Source: an uncultured Saprospiraceae bacterium (lineage in GTDB: Bacteria; Bacteroidota; Bacteroidia; Chitinophagales; Saprospiraceae). Taken from it: 64,000 nt of DNA. The notes below the pieces were generated by a model that did not search any database, was not told the DNA's origin, and saw only the letters and a list, made by a program, of their open reading frames with translations. A program made the position numbers and the translations under genes. Of the stretch, positions 53,637 through 62,700 are shown in pieces. The stretch's first letter is position 1; each line of letters begins with the position of its first letter. The stretch lies in contig CALJPQ010000020.1 in assembly GCA_937980645.1 (NCBI GenBank), forward strand, positions 1 through 64,000, in the 5' to 3' direction.

Positions 53637-54512
53637 TCAAACCTGTCGGAAGGCCAGTTGCATGCGCAGGCGCAGCGCGGCCACATCGCGCGCCCACGCC
53701 CAGAGGTTACGCCAGGCATAGGGCCATTCCGTGGCGTCTCCCAGTGCCTCTAATAGGCGCTCGGGTGAGGCGCGAAGGGCGGCAGCACGCAAGAGCGCCT
53801 GTCCATTTGGAGAGACCTGGTAAGGCAGCCTCAACCGCTCACGTTCTAGGTGCGCGCGCCAGCAGGGCAGTATGCGGTCGGGCCACAGATGCAGGCTTTG
53901 AGTCAGCGCAACTGTTAGCCCACTGTCTGCCGAAGCCCACGCTTGCTCAATGCGGGCCAGATCGAGTACGCAGCGCTCCCACACCGGATAGGGAAGGTTG
54001 GGCCATTGCACCTGAAGTGTGGAAACCTGTACAGGTCGAGAGGGCACTTTTTGAGGCCTTTTGTGTTCCTTTGGGAAAAAAACGCTTCTCCAGCGTGAAT
54101 GCTGCCAGGCTAACCAGACGGCTGAAGGCCCTAAAGCCCGAAAGAGCGCAGATGCGGGTATTTTCTGCTGCAAAGCCGCCTCTAGCACCTCGGGCAGCCA
54201 CTCCGGCGGCAGGCGCCAGCGGCGATGCGCCAAAAGCGCCAAAAATTCGGGCAAGAGTGCCTGAAAATCCTGGTGGCGCACAATGGCCGCTAAAACAGAG
54301 GCGACGGCCTCCGGACAAATCGGACGACGCACGGGCAGAGGGGAGGGCACAGGCTTGCGCTCCGATAGGAGTAGGGGCGCTGCTGCCCGATGCAACAAAT
54401 GCGCCATGGCCAGCATAGCCATGGGCGATAATGCACGCGCTTCACTCTGCATACCCGACGCATCAGAGCCATTCATTGCGGCGCGAACGACCTCCGACCA
54501 ACTGTCTTTCAT
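53637..54512 (-). CDS. DUF5691-like helical repeat protein
   Basis: 291 residues. The string LPPEWLPEVLEAALQQKIPASALFRALGPSAVWLAWQHSRWR matches the core of DUF5691 proteins (LLP..L..G.....LR..L....G.RG.WLA..NP.W pattern). The remainder is helical with short repeats. In other bacteria such genes accompany SWIM zinc-finger, MoxR ATPase and VWA genes; here none is adjacent. Function unknown. ATG 54512 is preferred over 54539 because it begins the helical domain; the difference is nine residues. Confidence 0.65.
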   Translation of the reverse strand: MKDSWSEVVRAAMNGSDASGMQSEARALSPMAMLAMAHLLHRAAAPLLLSERKPVPSPLPVRRPICPEAVASVLAAIVRHQDFQALLPEFLALLAHRRWRLPPEWLPEVLEAALQQKIPASALFRALGPSAVWLAWQHSRWRSVFFPKEHKRPQKVPSRPVQVSTLQVQWPNLPYPVWERCVLDLARIEQAWASADSGLTVALTQSLHLWPDRILPCWRAHLERERLRLPYQVSPNGQALLRAAALRASPERLLEALGDATEWPYAWRNLWAWARDVAALRLRMQLAFRQV

Positions 54513-54718
54513 CGGGCAAAAATGATCACTCCGCCCCAATGCTTATCCCTAAAAGCCCTCCGACAAAGCAACCATTCAGCAAAATTTTGCCATTTATGAC
54601 AAAAACTGCTCTTTTGAATGATCCTCCCCAACAGCAAAGTACTGCGGAACGCTGTACATTTACCGCACGCTGATTCTGCTCAAAAAACAGCGAAGGCATT
54701 TAAGCATTCCTTGCGTCT

Positions 54719-55543
54719 ATGACCACGCTCTTAGTTCCGACCGACTTTTCTAAATGCGCCGAAAATGCGCTACAAAGCGCTTTTGCTCTGGCCGAGCGCC
54801 GGGGGGCCAGTGTGGTGGTGTTGCACGTGGTATTCCCCAATGAGGCTTTAGACAATAATATCTACAACGCTTTCTGGACAGAGGAGTACCTGGAAGAGCG
54901 CCAGCAGGCACTTCGGCGCTGGGTAGAGCGCATTCGTCAGCCGGTGCGCTTCGGGCAGGTGAAAACGGAGATCATGTGTCGCATAGGCTTTCCAGTGCCT
55001 TCCATCTGCGATGTGGCTGACGAAATTAAAGCTGACCTCATCGTCATGGGCACTACCGGCTCTACCGGGCTGCGCGGCGCCATTCTAGGCAGCGTAGCCG
55101 TCGGCGTTATGGCCCAAACAACGCTGCCGGTGTTGTCTATACCCAAAAACCGAATCTTCGACCTGACCGTAGATGCGGTATTGGCAACCGACTTCAAGTT
55201 CAATATAAGTGAGGCTTCCGTACAGGTACTGAAAGAGGTTATCGCCGATATCAAAGGCAAATTGCATATCCTGCACGTTCTGGAACACGCCGATGCTCCC
55301 CGTCAGCCCGAAAAAGAACAGCAACTGGGTGCCGTCATCAATCCCATACCGCACGAATTTCATTACCTGCACGACCGCGACATCGTGCAGGCAACCGTCA
55401 ACTTCATTGAGTCGTTAGACGCCGGCCTGCTCATTGCCGTAGCCCATAAATACAGCATCTTGCACCGGCTGTTTTTCGACCGAACCACCCGCCGCCTGGC
55501 CCACCACGTGCATGTGCCGCTACTGACGCTACACGATGCCTGA
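54719..55543 (+). CDS. Universal stress protein, two UspA domains
   Basis: 274 residues with tandem Usp folds. Domain 1: LLVPTDFSKCAENALQSAFALA, then DLIVMGTTGSTGLRGAILGSVAVGVM, which is the ATP-binding GxxGxxxxxxxxxGS pattern. Domain 2 (about 150-274) starts VDAVLATDFKFNISEASVQVLKEV and ends with LHRLFFDRTTRRLAHHVHVPLLTL, and lacks the full ATP motif. A cytoplasmic stress protein whose first domain probably binds ATP. Monocistronic. Confidence 0.92.
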   Translation: MTTLLVPTDFSKCAENALQSAFALAERRGASVVVLHVVFPNEALDNNIYNAFWTEEYLEERQQALRRWVERIRQPVRFGQVKTEIMCRIGFPVPSICDVADEIKADLIVMGTTGSTGLRGAILGSVAVGVMAQTTLPVLSIPKNRIFDLTVDAVLATDFKFNISEASVQVLKEVIADIKGKLHILHVLEHADAPRQPEKEQQLGAVINPIPHEFHYLHDRDIVQATVNFIESLDAGLLIAVAHKYSILHRLFFDRTTRRLAHHVHVPLLTLHDA

Positions 55544-55761
55544 GTGCCCAGCTCCCGGTCTTTATGAGCCTTTGCAGGCGAGGTACATCTTTGCAACACC
55601 TGCGGATTTGAGCCACCGCCATTTCCTTTCGCAACGGCGAAAAAACTGCGCCACTCTACCCTTTTGTACGACAAAATGCCGCCTGCTTTGTTTAACGGCT
55701 TTGCAAGCTGAACGACAGCTATTGCTGACAATACTGAAATCACCGCGCCGCAAACCAGACC

Positions 55762-57798
55762 ATGACATTCCAACTAAAGGCACCTTACAAACCCACCGGA
55801 GACCAGCCGCAAGCCATCCAGCAGTTGGTAGAAGGCATTCAACGCGGTGAACGCGCTCAGGTTTTGCTGGGCGTTACTGGCTCCGGCAAGACGTTTACCA
55901 TGGCCAACGTCATTGCCCAGGTGAACAAGCCCACTCTAGTGCTAACGCACAACAAAACCCTCACTGCTCAACTCTATAGTGAGTTTCAAGCCTTTTTTCC
56001 CGACAACGCTGTCGAGTACTTTGTCTCCTACTACGATTATTACCAACCCGAGGCTTACCTGCCAGTGACGGATACCTATATTGAAAAGGACCTCCAGATC
56101 AATGAACTGGTGGACAAACTGCGCCTGCGCGCCACCAGCACGCTGCTCTCGGGCCGGCGCGACATCATCATTGTGGCCTCCGTGTCGTGCATCTACGGCA
56201 TGGGCAATCCCGAAGACTACGCTACTGGCATTATTCGGCTGCGGCGCGATATGAAGATATCTAAGACCCAATTCCTCTACGCCCTGACCGACAGCCTCTA
56301 CTCGCGTACCGAGGGCGACCTGACGCGCGGAACATTTCGCGTACGCGGCGACACGGTGGATATCCACCTGCCCTATGCCGACTGGGGCTACCGCGTCATC
56401 TTCTGGGGCGATGCCGTGGAAAGCATCGAAACCATTGATGTCCAGAACGGTAAGCGCATTGCCGAAACCGACCAGGCCCTCATCTTCCCGGCCAACCTGT
56501 ACGTAGCGCCTAAGGAACGCCTGGCGGAGATCATCCGAGCCATCGAAGATGAAATGACAGCCCAGGAAAAGTACTTCCTCTCTGAAGGCCGCTACGTAGA
56601 GGCCCAGCGCATTCGCGAACGCACCATGTTCGACCTGGAAATGATCCGCGAACTGGGGTATTGCAGTGGCATCGAAAACTACTCGCGCTTTTTCGACCGA
56701 CGCCCGCCCGGCTCGCGTCCGTTCTGCCTGCTCGATTACTTCCCTGACGACTACCTGATGATCGTAGATGAAAGCCATGTAACCATCCCTCAAGTGCGCG
56801 GTATGTGGGGCGGCGACCGCGCCCGCAAACAAATCTTAGTGAACTACGGCTTCCGCCTACCCTCCGCCATTGATAACCGCCCGCTGAGTTTTGAGGAATT
56901 TGAAAGCCTCATCAACCAGGTCATCTTCGTCAGCGCCACTCCAGGCGACTACGAACTGCAGCAAACCGAAGGTGTGGTGGTTGAGCAACTCATACGCCCT
57001 ACGGGTCTGCTCGACCCGCCCATCGAGGTGCGCCCGTCGCTCAATCAGATTGACGACCTGCTTGAGGAAATCCAGCGCCGCATCGAACGCGGCGAACGCA
57101 CACTGGTAACCACACTGACCAAACGCATGGCCGAGGAACTGGCCGCTTACCTGACCAAAGTCAATGTTCGCTGTCGGTACATCCACAGTGAAGTGGAAAC
57201 GCTCGACCGCGTCGAAATCCTGCGCGACCTGCGCTTAGGCGAATTCGACGTGCTGGTCGGCGTCAACCTCCTGCGCGAAGGCCTCGACCTGCCCGAAGTG
57301 TCGCTGGTGGCCATCTTAGACGCCGACAAAGAGGGCTTCCTGCGCAACGTCCGCTCCCTTACCCAAACGGCAGGCCGCGCCGCCCGCAACGCCAACGGCC
57401 TGGTCATCTTCTACGCCGACCAGATCACCGACTCCATGCGCCAGACCATCGAGGAAACCAACCGCCGGCGTAGCATCCAAATGGCCTACAACGAAGCCCA
57501 TGGCATCACTCCACGCACCGTCACGCGCAGCCGCGAAGAAATTCTGGCCCAGCGCAGCATCTTAGACATCCGCACCACGGAGCAGGCCAATTACTACGTC
57601 GAGCCAGAAGCACCCACCCTTGCCGCCGAACCCATTGTAGCCTATGCAACCCGCCCACAATTGGAGAAAATGATCGCTGAAACCGAAACACGCATGAAAA
57701 AGGCCGCCAAAGAACTTGACTTCCTCACCGCTGCCCAACTGCGCGACGAAATGCTCGCCCTCAAAAAGCAACTGCGCGAACGCTTCGGCGTCGAATAA
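55762..57798 (+). CDS. uvrB: Excinuclease ABC subunit UvrB
   Basis: 678 residues, standard size. Helicase motif [17 protein letters not shown] (37-46), the beta-hairpin region [12 protein letters not shown] used to clamp damaged DNA, motif [44 protein letters not shown], motif [12 protein letters not shown], and a C-terminal UVR motif ([34 protein letters not shown]) that contacts UvrC. Damage verification in nucleotide excision repair with UvrA and UvrC, neither of which is in the window. Confidence 0.98.
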   Translation: MTFQLKAPYKPTGDQPQAIQQLVEGIQRGERAQVLLGVTGSGKTFTMANVIAQVNKPTLVLTHNKTLTAQLYSEFQAFFPDNAVEYFVSYYDYYQPEAYLPVTDTYIEKDLQINELVDKLRLRATSTLLSGRRDIIIVASVSCIYGMGNPEDYATGIIRLRRDMKISKTQFLYALTDSLYSRTEGDLTRGTFRVRGDTVDIHLPYADWGYRVIFWGDAVESIETIDVQNGKRIAETDQALIFPANLYVAPKERLAEIIRAIEDEMTAQEKYFLSEGRYVEAQRIRERTMFDLEMIRELGYCSGIENYSRFFDRRPPGSRPFCLLDYFPDDYLMIVDESHVTIPQVRGMWGGDRARKQILVNYGFRLPSAIDNRPLSFEEFESLINQVIFVSATPGDYELQQTEGVVVEQLIRPTGLLDPPIEVRPSLNQIDDLLEEIQRRIERGERTLVTTLTKRMAEELAAYLTKVNVRCRYIHSEVETLDRVEILRDLRLGEFDVLVGVNLLREGLDLPEVSLVAILDADKEGFLRNVRSLTQTAGRAARNANGLVIFYADQITDSMRQTIEETNRRRSIQMAYNEAHGITPRTVTRSREEILAQRSILDIRTTEQANYYVEPEAPTLAAEPIVAYATRPQLEKMIAETETRMKKAAKELDFLTAAQLRDEMLALKKQLRERFGVE

Positions 57799-57818
57799 AC
57801 CGCGCAATACTTCAGGCG

Positions 57819-57826
57819 TAACTTTG
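57819..57826 (+). promoter_or_regulatory. -7 promoter box (TAACTTTG) for the TerB-DnaJ gene
   Basis: Exact TAnnTTTG match in the 36-bp gap after uvrB, 8 nt before ATG 57835, giving a leader of only a few nucleotides at most. Confidence 0.5.
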
Positions 57827-57834
57827 CTCTCCCA

Positions 57835-58647
57835 ATGGCATTCAACGGCAAACTCATCGGCGGCATCATCGGCATGATCTTGCTTGATTTAGCAGGCATG
57901 CCGTTCGGCGCCCTGTGGGGTTTTTTGCTGGGTGGCATTCTGGGCCATATCTTTATTGACCACCCCGGCACCCTCGAAGAAAGTACCAACGAACATCGCG
58001 CTGCTCAACGCCAGCGGGGCACTTTCATTTATCACCTGCTGTGCCTGTGTGTGCGCTTAGCCAAAGCCGACGGCCCGGTCAATCGCCTGGAAATCCAATT
58101 CATGGAGCAGCTCATGCGCCAGCGCCTCAACCTCAGCGAACGCGGACGACGCGACGCCATTCGCGTATGGAACAACGCCAAAAACTCCGATATCCCTTTC
58201 AGCACCTATGCCCAGGCATTTTATCGCGACTTTGCCCAACAGCGTCACCGCGTCTTAGACATGCTCGACCTGCTGTTCGCCCTGGCGGCCGCCGACAGCA
58301 CGCGCCTCCACCCCGCCGAGGAAGAACTCCTCTTGCGCGCCGCCGGGCTGTTCCACATCAGCCGCCTGCAATTCGACCGCATCAAAGCGCGCTACTTCGC
58401 ACCCCCGGCTCAGAGCGGCCCCACATGGTCAGCTCTCGACCCGCACTATGCCCTCTTAGGGGCTACCCCCGCCGACTCTGTCGAGGTCATCAAGAAAAAG
58501 TACCGCGCGCTGGCCCTCAAATGGCACCCCGACCGCATTCAGGCGCGCGGCGGCGCAGCAGATGCCATCCGGCACGCCCAGGAAAAGTTCCGGCAAATCA
58601 ATGAGGCTTACGAAAAAATCATGGAAGCGCGTGGGCAAAAACGCTAA
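57835..58647 (+). CDS. Membrane-anchored TerB-DnaJ co-chaperone (DjlA-like)
   Basis: 270 residues. An N-terminal glycine-rich transmembrane hairpin (LIGGIIGMILLDLAGMPFGALWGFLLGGILG) is followed by a TerB domain (YHLLCLCVRLAKADGPVNRLEIQFMEQLMRQRL) and a C-terminal J domain (HYALLGATPADSVEVIKKKYRALALKWHPDRI with the HPD tripeptide). This is the DjlA plan: membrane segment, TerB, DnaJ. It should stimulate DnaK at the inner membrane face. Confidence 0.9.
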   Translation: MAFNGKLIGGIIGMILLDLAGMPFGALWGFLLGGILGHIFIDHPGTLEESTNEHRAAQRQRGTFIYHLLCLCVRLAKADGPVNRLEIQFMEQLMRQRLNLSERGRRDAIRVWNNAKNSDIPFSTYAQAFYRDFAQQRHRVLDMLDLLFALAAADSTRLHPAEEELLLRAAGLFHISRLQFDRIKARYFAPPAQSGPTWSALDPHYALLGATPADSVEVIKKKYRALALKWHPDRIQARGGAADAIRHAQEKFRQINEAYEKIMEARGQKR

Positions 58648-58663
58648 AAAGAAAAAGCCCCCC

Positions 58664-58684
58664 AGCGACATCTCGCGGAGAGGC
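58664..58684. repeat. Possible half-site of the GCGACATCT hairpin family
   Basis: The string agcgacatctcgcggag resembles one arm of the 21125-21165 hairpin, but the other arm is not found. It lies between the convergent TerB-DnaJ and SprF-like genes, ahead of an eight-T run near 58715. Confidence 0.3.
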
Positions 58685-58739
58685 CAAATCCCAAAAACCA
58701 ATTGTTAATCAGTTTTTTTTAAAAGCCACAGCGGGCGCA

Positions 58740-59696
58740 CTACTGCGCCTGCTGGTAAATATTCATGTTCTGGATGGGCACCGGCGGCTTTTTGCGCTTG
58801 AAAGTATAGGCAAATGAAAACTCGTGCGAGCCGGTGCTGTACTGCTGGAAGGGGCCGAAGGAGATGTCGTAAGTGTAAAAGAGGTTGAAGCGATTGTACT
58901 GTGTGCCGATAAGGAAGGCCATCGAGCCGCGCGAGTTGGGCCGGTAGGTGAGGCCAGCGATGAGTTTATCGTCCATGAAGCGGCCTTGCAGGTTCAGGTC
59001 CACCTGGAAGGGCACGTCGCGGATGCTGCGCACGGCAATGGAGGGCAAGAGTTTGAAATTCTGCTCGTACAGGTTGAGTACGCCGCCGATTTGCAGGATG
59101 AAATAGCGCAAGCCTGCGCCGGTTTCATTTTGCGGTTCGTCGGTGGGAATTTCGTCTAAGCGGGCGCGGATGGCGCTGGGCAGCACTAAGCTGGCGAAGA
59201 AAGCGTCGTCGTACAGCACATGCGCCCCAAAGGAAGAGGTGAAGAGGCGTTGCCCGTCCACGGCGCCGGCGAGTACGTCATCGCGTACGTCCACCAGGGG
59301 GTTGGTCAGCACTTCGTTGTTCAGGCGGCGGCGCAGAAATTCGGTCGTCAGGCCCAGCCCCACTTGCGCGCGGTCCACCTTGAAGCGGAACGAATAGATG
59401 CCCTGAATGCGCGAGACAATCTGGTTGCCGATATGCTCGGTGAACACACTGCCGCCCAAGCCCAGTTTGTCGCCCACCGGGCCGGTGTACAGGAAGGTAT
59501 AGCTGCGCGGCGCACCCGGGAAGCCCGCCCAAGAGTGGCGCGCGTTGGCTAAGAAAAGATATTCATTGCCAAAAGCCGCCACACCCGGGTTAATGAGGTT
59601 TTGGAAAACCTGATATTGCGAGTAGATAGCGTGTTCTTGAGCCGAGGCAGCCGTGACCAACAGGCCGAACAGCAGGGAGTAAAATGCTTTTTTCAT
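58740..59696 (-). CDS. PorP/SprF family type IX secretion system outer-membrane protein
   Basis: 318 residues. Signal peptide (MKKAFYSLLFGLLVTAASAQ) followed by the family opening EHAIYSQYQVFQNLINPGVAAFGN (QDPQFSQYMFNPLLINPAYAG-like) and HSWAGFPGAPRSYTFL. The rest alternates beta strands, with GLGGSVFTEHIGNQIVSRIQGIYSF and GLRYFILQIGGVL as in SprF. It should be a 14-stranded outer-membrane barrel. SprF proteins are encoded directly downstream of SprB-like adhesins and are needed for their display through T9SS, exactly the arrangement here. Confidence 0.92.
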   Translation of the reverse strand: MKKAFYSLLFGLLVTAASAQEHAIYSQYQVFQNLINPGVAAFGNEYLFLANARHSWAGFPGAPRSYTFLYTGPVGDKLGLGGSVFTEHIGNQIVSRIQGIYSFRFKVDRAQVGLGLTTEFLRRRLNNEVLTNPLVDVRDDVLAGAVDGQRLFTSSFGAHVLYDDAFFASLVLPSAIRARLDEIPTDEPQNETGAGLRYFILQIGGVLNLYEQNFKLLPSIAVRSIRDVPFQVDLNLQGRFMDDKLIAGLTYRPNSRGSMAFLIGTQYNRFNLFYTYDISFGPFQQYSTGSHEFSFAYTFKRKKPPVPIQNMNIYQQAQ

Positions 59697-59737
59697 GACG
59701 AAACCGATAATGGGAAAGGGTGAAGATTTGGGTGAAC

Positions 59738-59776
59738 GGCTGCCCGATATTGCCCAATAAACAATACCGGGCAGCC
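59738..59776 (-). terminator. Intercistronic hairpin between adhesin 3 and its SprF-like gene
   Basis: Arms ggctgcccgatattg (59738-59752) and caataccgggcagcc (59762-59776) pair with one mismatch over 15 positions. It lies in the 96-bp spacer of a probable operon and has no T run, so it could lower downstream expression or mark an RNA processing site. Confidence 0.5.
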
Positions 59777-59792
59777 CAATGAGCAATGAGGG

Positions 59793-62700
59793 TTATCGAA
59801 TGATGTTGATAGAGCCTTTGAATTGGTGTGGTTCATTGCTGATGAGCACTTTCAGCACGTAGTAATACACGCCATCGGGCAACACGGCACCCTTATCGGT
59901 GCGACCTTCCCAACGTTTCGTACTGTTATCGTAGCCGTCCACGCGATACACCAGCTGACCCCAACGATTATAGACTTCGAAGGTGTTCACCGGATAGTCC
60001 TCGATGCAGGTAATCAGGGCGTAATCGTTCTGGCCGTCGCTGCCGGCGGGCGTAATGACCGGCCGCACTAAGAAGCAGCCGTCAGGCGGATAAGGCACCC
60101 GGATACGCGCCGTGCCAATACAACCGTTGGCATCTTTCACGACAAACTCAATCAGCTCGCCCGGGCAGAGGTCTTCGGCGCGCGGTTCGTTGCCGTTTTT
60201 GCCCGTCGTGATGGACGACCATGTAAACGACAGCGGCTGCACGCCCGCGGGCACCGTGGCAATCACCTGGCCGTCGCACAGTGAGAAGTTGTCGGGCGGA
60301 AGCGTCGAGAAAGAAAACTCCAACGGCGCTGGCTCCGTCATAGTAAAGGTGAAGGTAGTCTGCACATTGTTGGCATCAATGATAGTTACCCGATACTCGC
60401 CACCGCACAGCTGCGTAGCCGTAGAGAGACCACCCAATGGCACATTGACATCCACCTGCCCCGTGGGCCATTGAATGCGATAAGGCGGCACGCCTCCTAC
60501 CGCAGACACAGCCGCACGACCATCGCACAGGCCGTCGCAGCTGACGCCAAAGCCGTTGTAATTGCTCAAGATAGCCGAGCTCCCCACCACAGAGGGCGGG
60601 AAGGTCAGGTTGCCCTGCCACGTGGCCGTGCAGCCTAAAGCATCGGCTACCGTTACGCTGTACGGCCCACCACACAGGAGACTGTTGGTCGGGGTGTTCA
60701 CACCGTTGTTCCAGCTCACTGTGAAGTTGCCCACTTGACCCGTCACAAGCACAGAGGCTACACCGTCGCATACTGTAGCACCACTGACCTGGAAGCCATT
60801 GTAGTTGGACAGGACGTTGACGTTCGCTACCGTAATCTGCGACTGCGAGGTAATCGTTATTGCCGGACACTGCCGCGCAATGTTGCTTTCGTCAATGACA
60901 GTACAGGTATAGACCCCTGGCGGCACCTGCGAAATGTTCTGCGTCGTCGCCGTAAAGCCACCCGGGCCGCTCCACTGGAACGTGTACGTAGGTCCGTCGC
61001 CACCCGTTACCGAAATAGTGGCAGCACCGTTGCTGCTGTTGGCACACGTGGCCTGCGTTACCTGCACGATGTTGCACTCGAAAGGCGCATAAGTACGCAC
61101 CAAAGAAAAGGTGTAGACATTTGTGCAGCCGGAGTTCACATTGGTTACCGTAACCACGTAAGTGCCCGAATCCAGGCCATTTACCACCGACGTCGTCGGG
61201 CCATGCTGCCACTGATAGGTCAGGTTGGCATTGGCAGGCACAGGCGTCAGATTGATCGAGCCGTTCTTCATATCGTCAAACGGAGGCGTGAACGACGAAC
61301 CCACGATGGCCGGCTCGCGCTGCGTGATCACGATATTGTTGATAACAAAGCTGTTGCTTGCTCCATCAGCCAGGCTGACCTCATATTGCCCGGAGGGCAA
61401 ATTACAGATCTGAAATGTGTCCTTGTTGGGGAAGATGATCTGATTGAAAGGGCTTGGCGGCAGTTTGGTCAGCGTAATGGATACTGGCGCAACGGCTCCC
61501 GGCGGTATATTTATCGTCATGCAGCCGTCATCGTTACAAGAAGCTGTAACCGGGCTGACGGTGGCCGCCACGAGAATATTGGTTGTTGGTACATCGTACG
61601 TAAAGGTCGCCGAACACTGATTAGCATCTGTAATCGTCAGTGTATAGGTGCCAAACGCCAGGCCAGTGAGGTTTTGCTGATTGGAGGTAAAGTTGTTCGG
61701 GCCACTCCAACTGAAAGAAAGCGGAGCCGTGCCGCCACTGACGTTGTTCAGCGTAATGGAACCTGGCGTAAGGCCGTCCTGCGGCGTGATGTTGGAACTA
61801 CCCACCGAAATGGGTTGCGGCACATTGACGGTAATCGCCGGCGCCTGCAGGGTGCAGCCCTTGCTGTCAGTGATGGTGGGTACATAGGAGCCACCACTGA
61901 GATTATTCAACGTTAGCCCACTCTGGTTGCCGGGCCATTGCACCGTGAAGGGAGCGCCATTACCACCGCTCGGGGCCAGCGTGATAGAGCCATCGTTGCC
62001 ACCCGGGCATTTTACATGCTGCACCGACGGATTGGCCGAAATGGCTGTCGTTGGTCCCCCCACCACGATAGAGCTACCGGCAGTAGCCGAGCAGTTTCGG
62101 GCATCAGTAACAATGATGAAATAAGAACCTGGCGCTAAGTTGTTCGGATTAAGGCCGGTAGCTACGCTTTGCATTCCTAAGCGCCACTGCACCGTATAGG
62201 GCGAGGTGCCGCCCGTAACCGTTACTGCCGCCGAGCCGTCGTTCGAGCCAAAACAGGTGGCTGCCGTCGGCGTTCCGGAGACTACGACTTCTAAAGGCGA
62301 TTGCGGCTGCGTTACGGTGTACTCAAAGTTGCGCGAGCACTGGTTGGCGTCGCGTACGGTCAGCGTGTACGTGCCCGCCACGAGGCCAGAGATATTTTTC
62401 GTCGTGGCCGAGAACCCTCCTGGCCCGCTCCAGGAAAAGGTATGAGCGCCTGTGCCGCCCGTGGGGTTGGGCAGAGCAATGGAGCCATTGTTGCCCCCAT
62501 GGCAGGCCACCGGGTTGATGACCACCAAGGACTGCGCGATTTGAATAGCTGCCGGTGCGCTGACCTGTATCGTTGAGGGAACATGCGTACAACCGCGGGT
62601 GTCCGTAATGGTAACGCTATAGGTACCTGCAGCCAGTCCCGTAATGCTGGGCGTCGTCGTTTGCGTAGCAAACGGCGGCGGCCCAACCCAATTATAGGTG

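Noticed and set aside
60735..61916. 393-codon plus-strand open frame inside adhesin 3
   Set aside because: Antisense to SprB repeats; its Arg-rich, low-complexity product reflects the repeated sense-strand codons.
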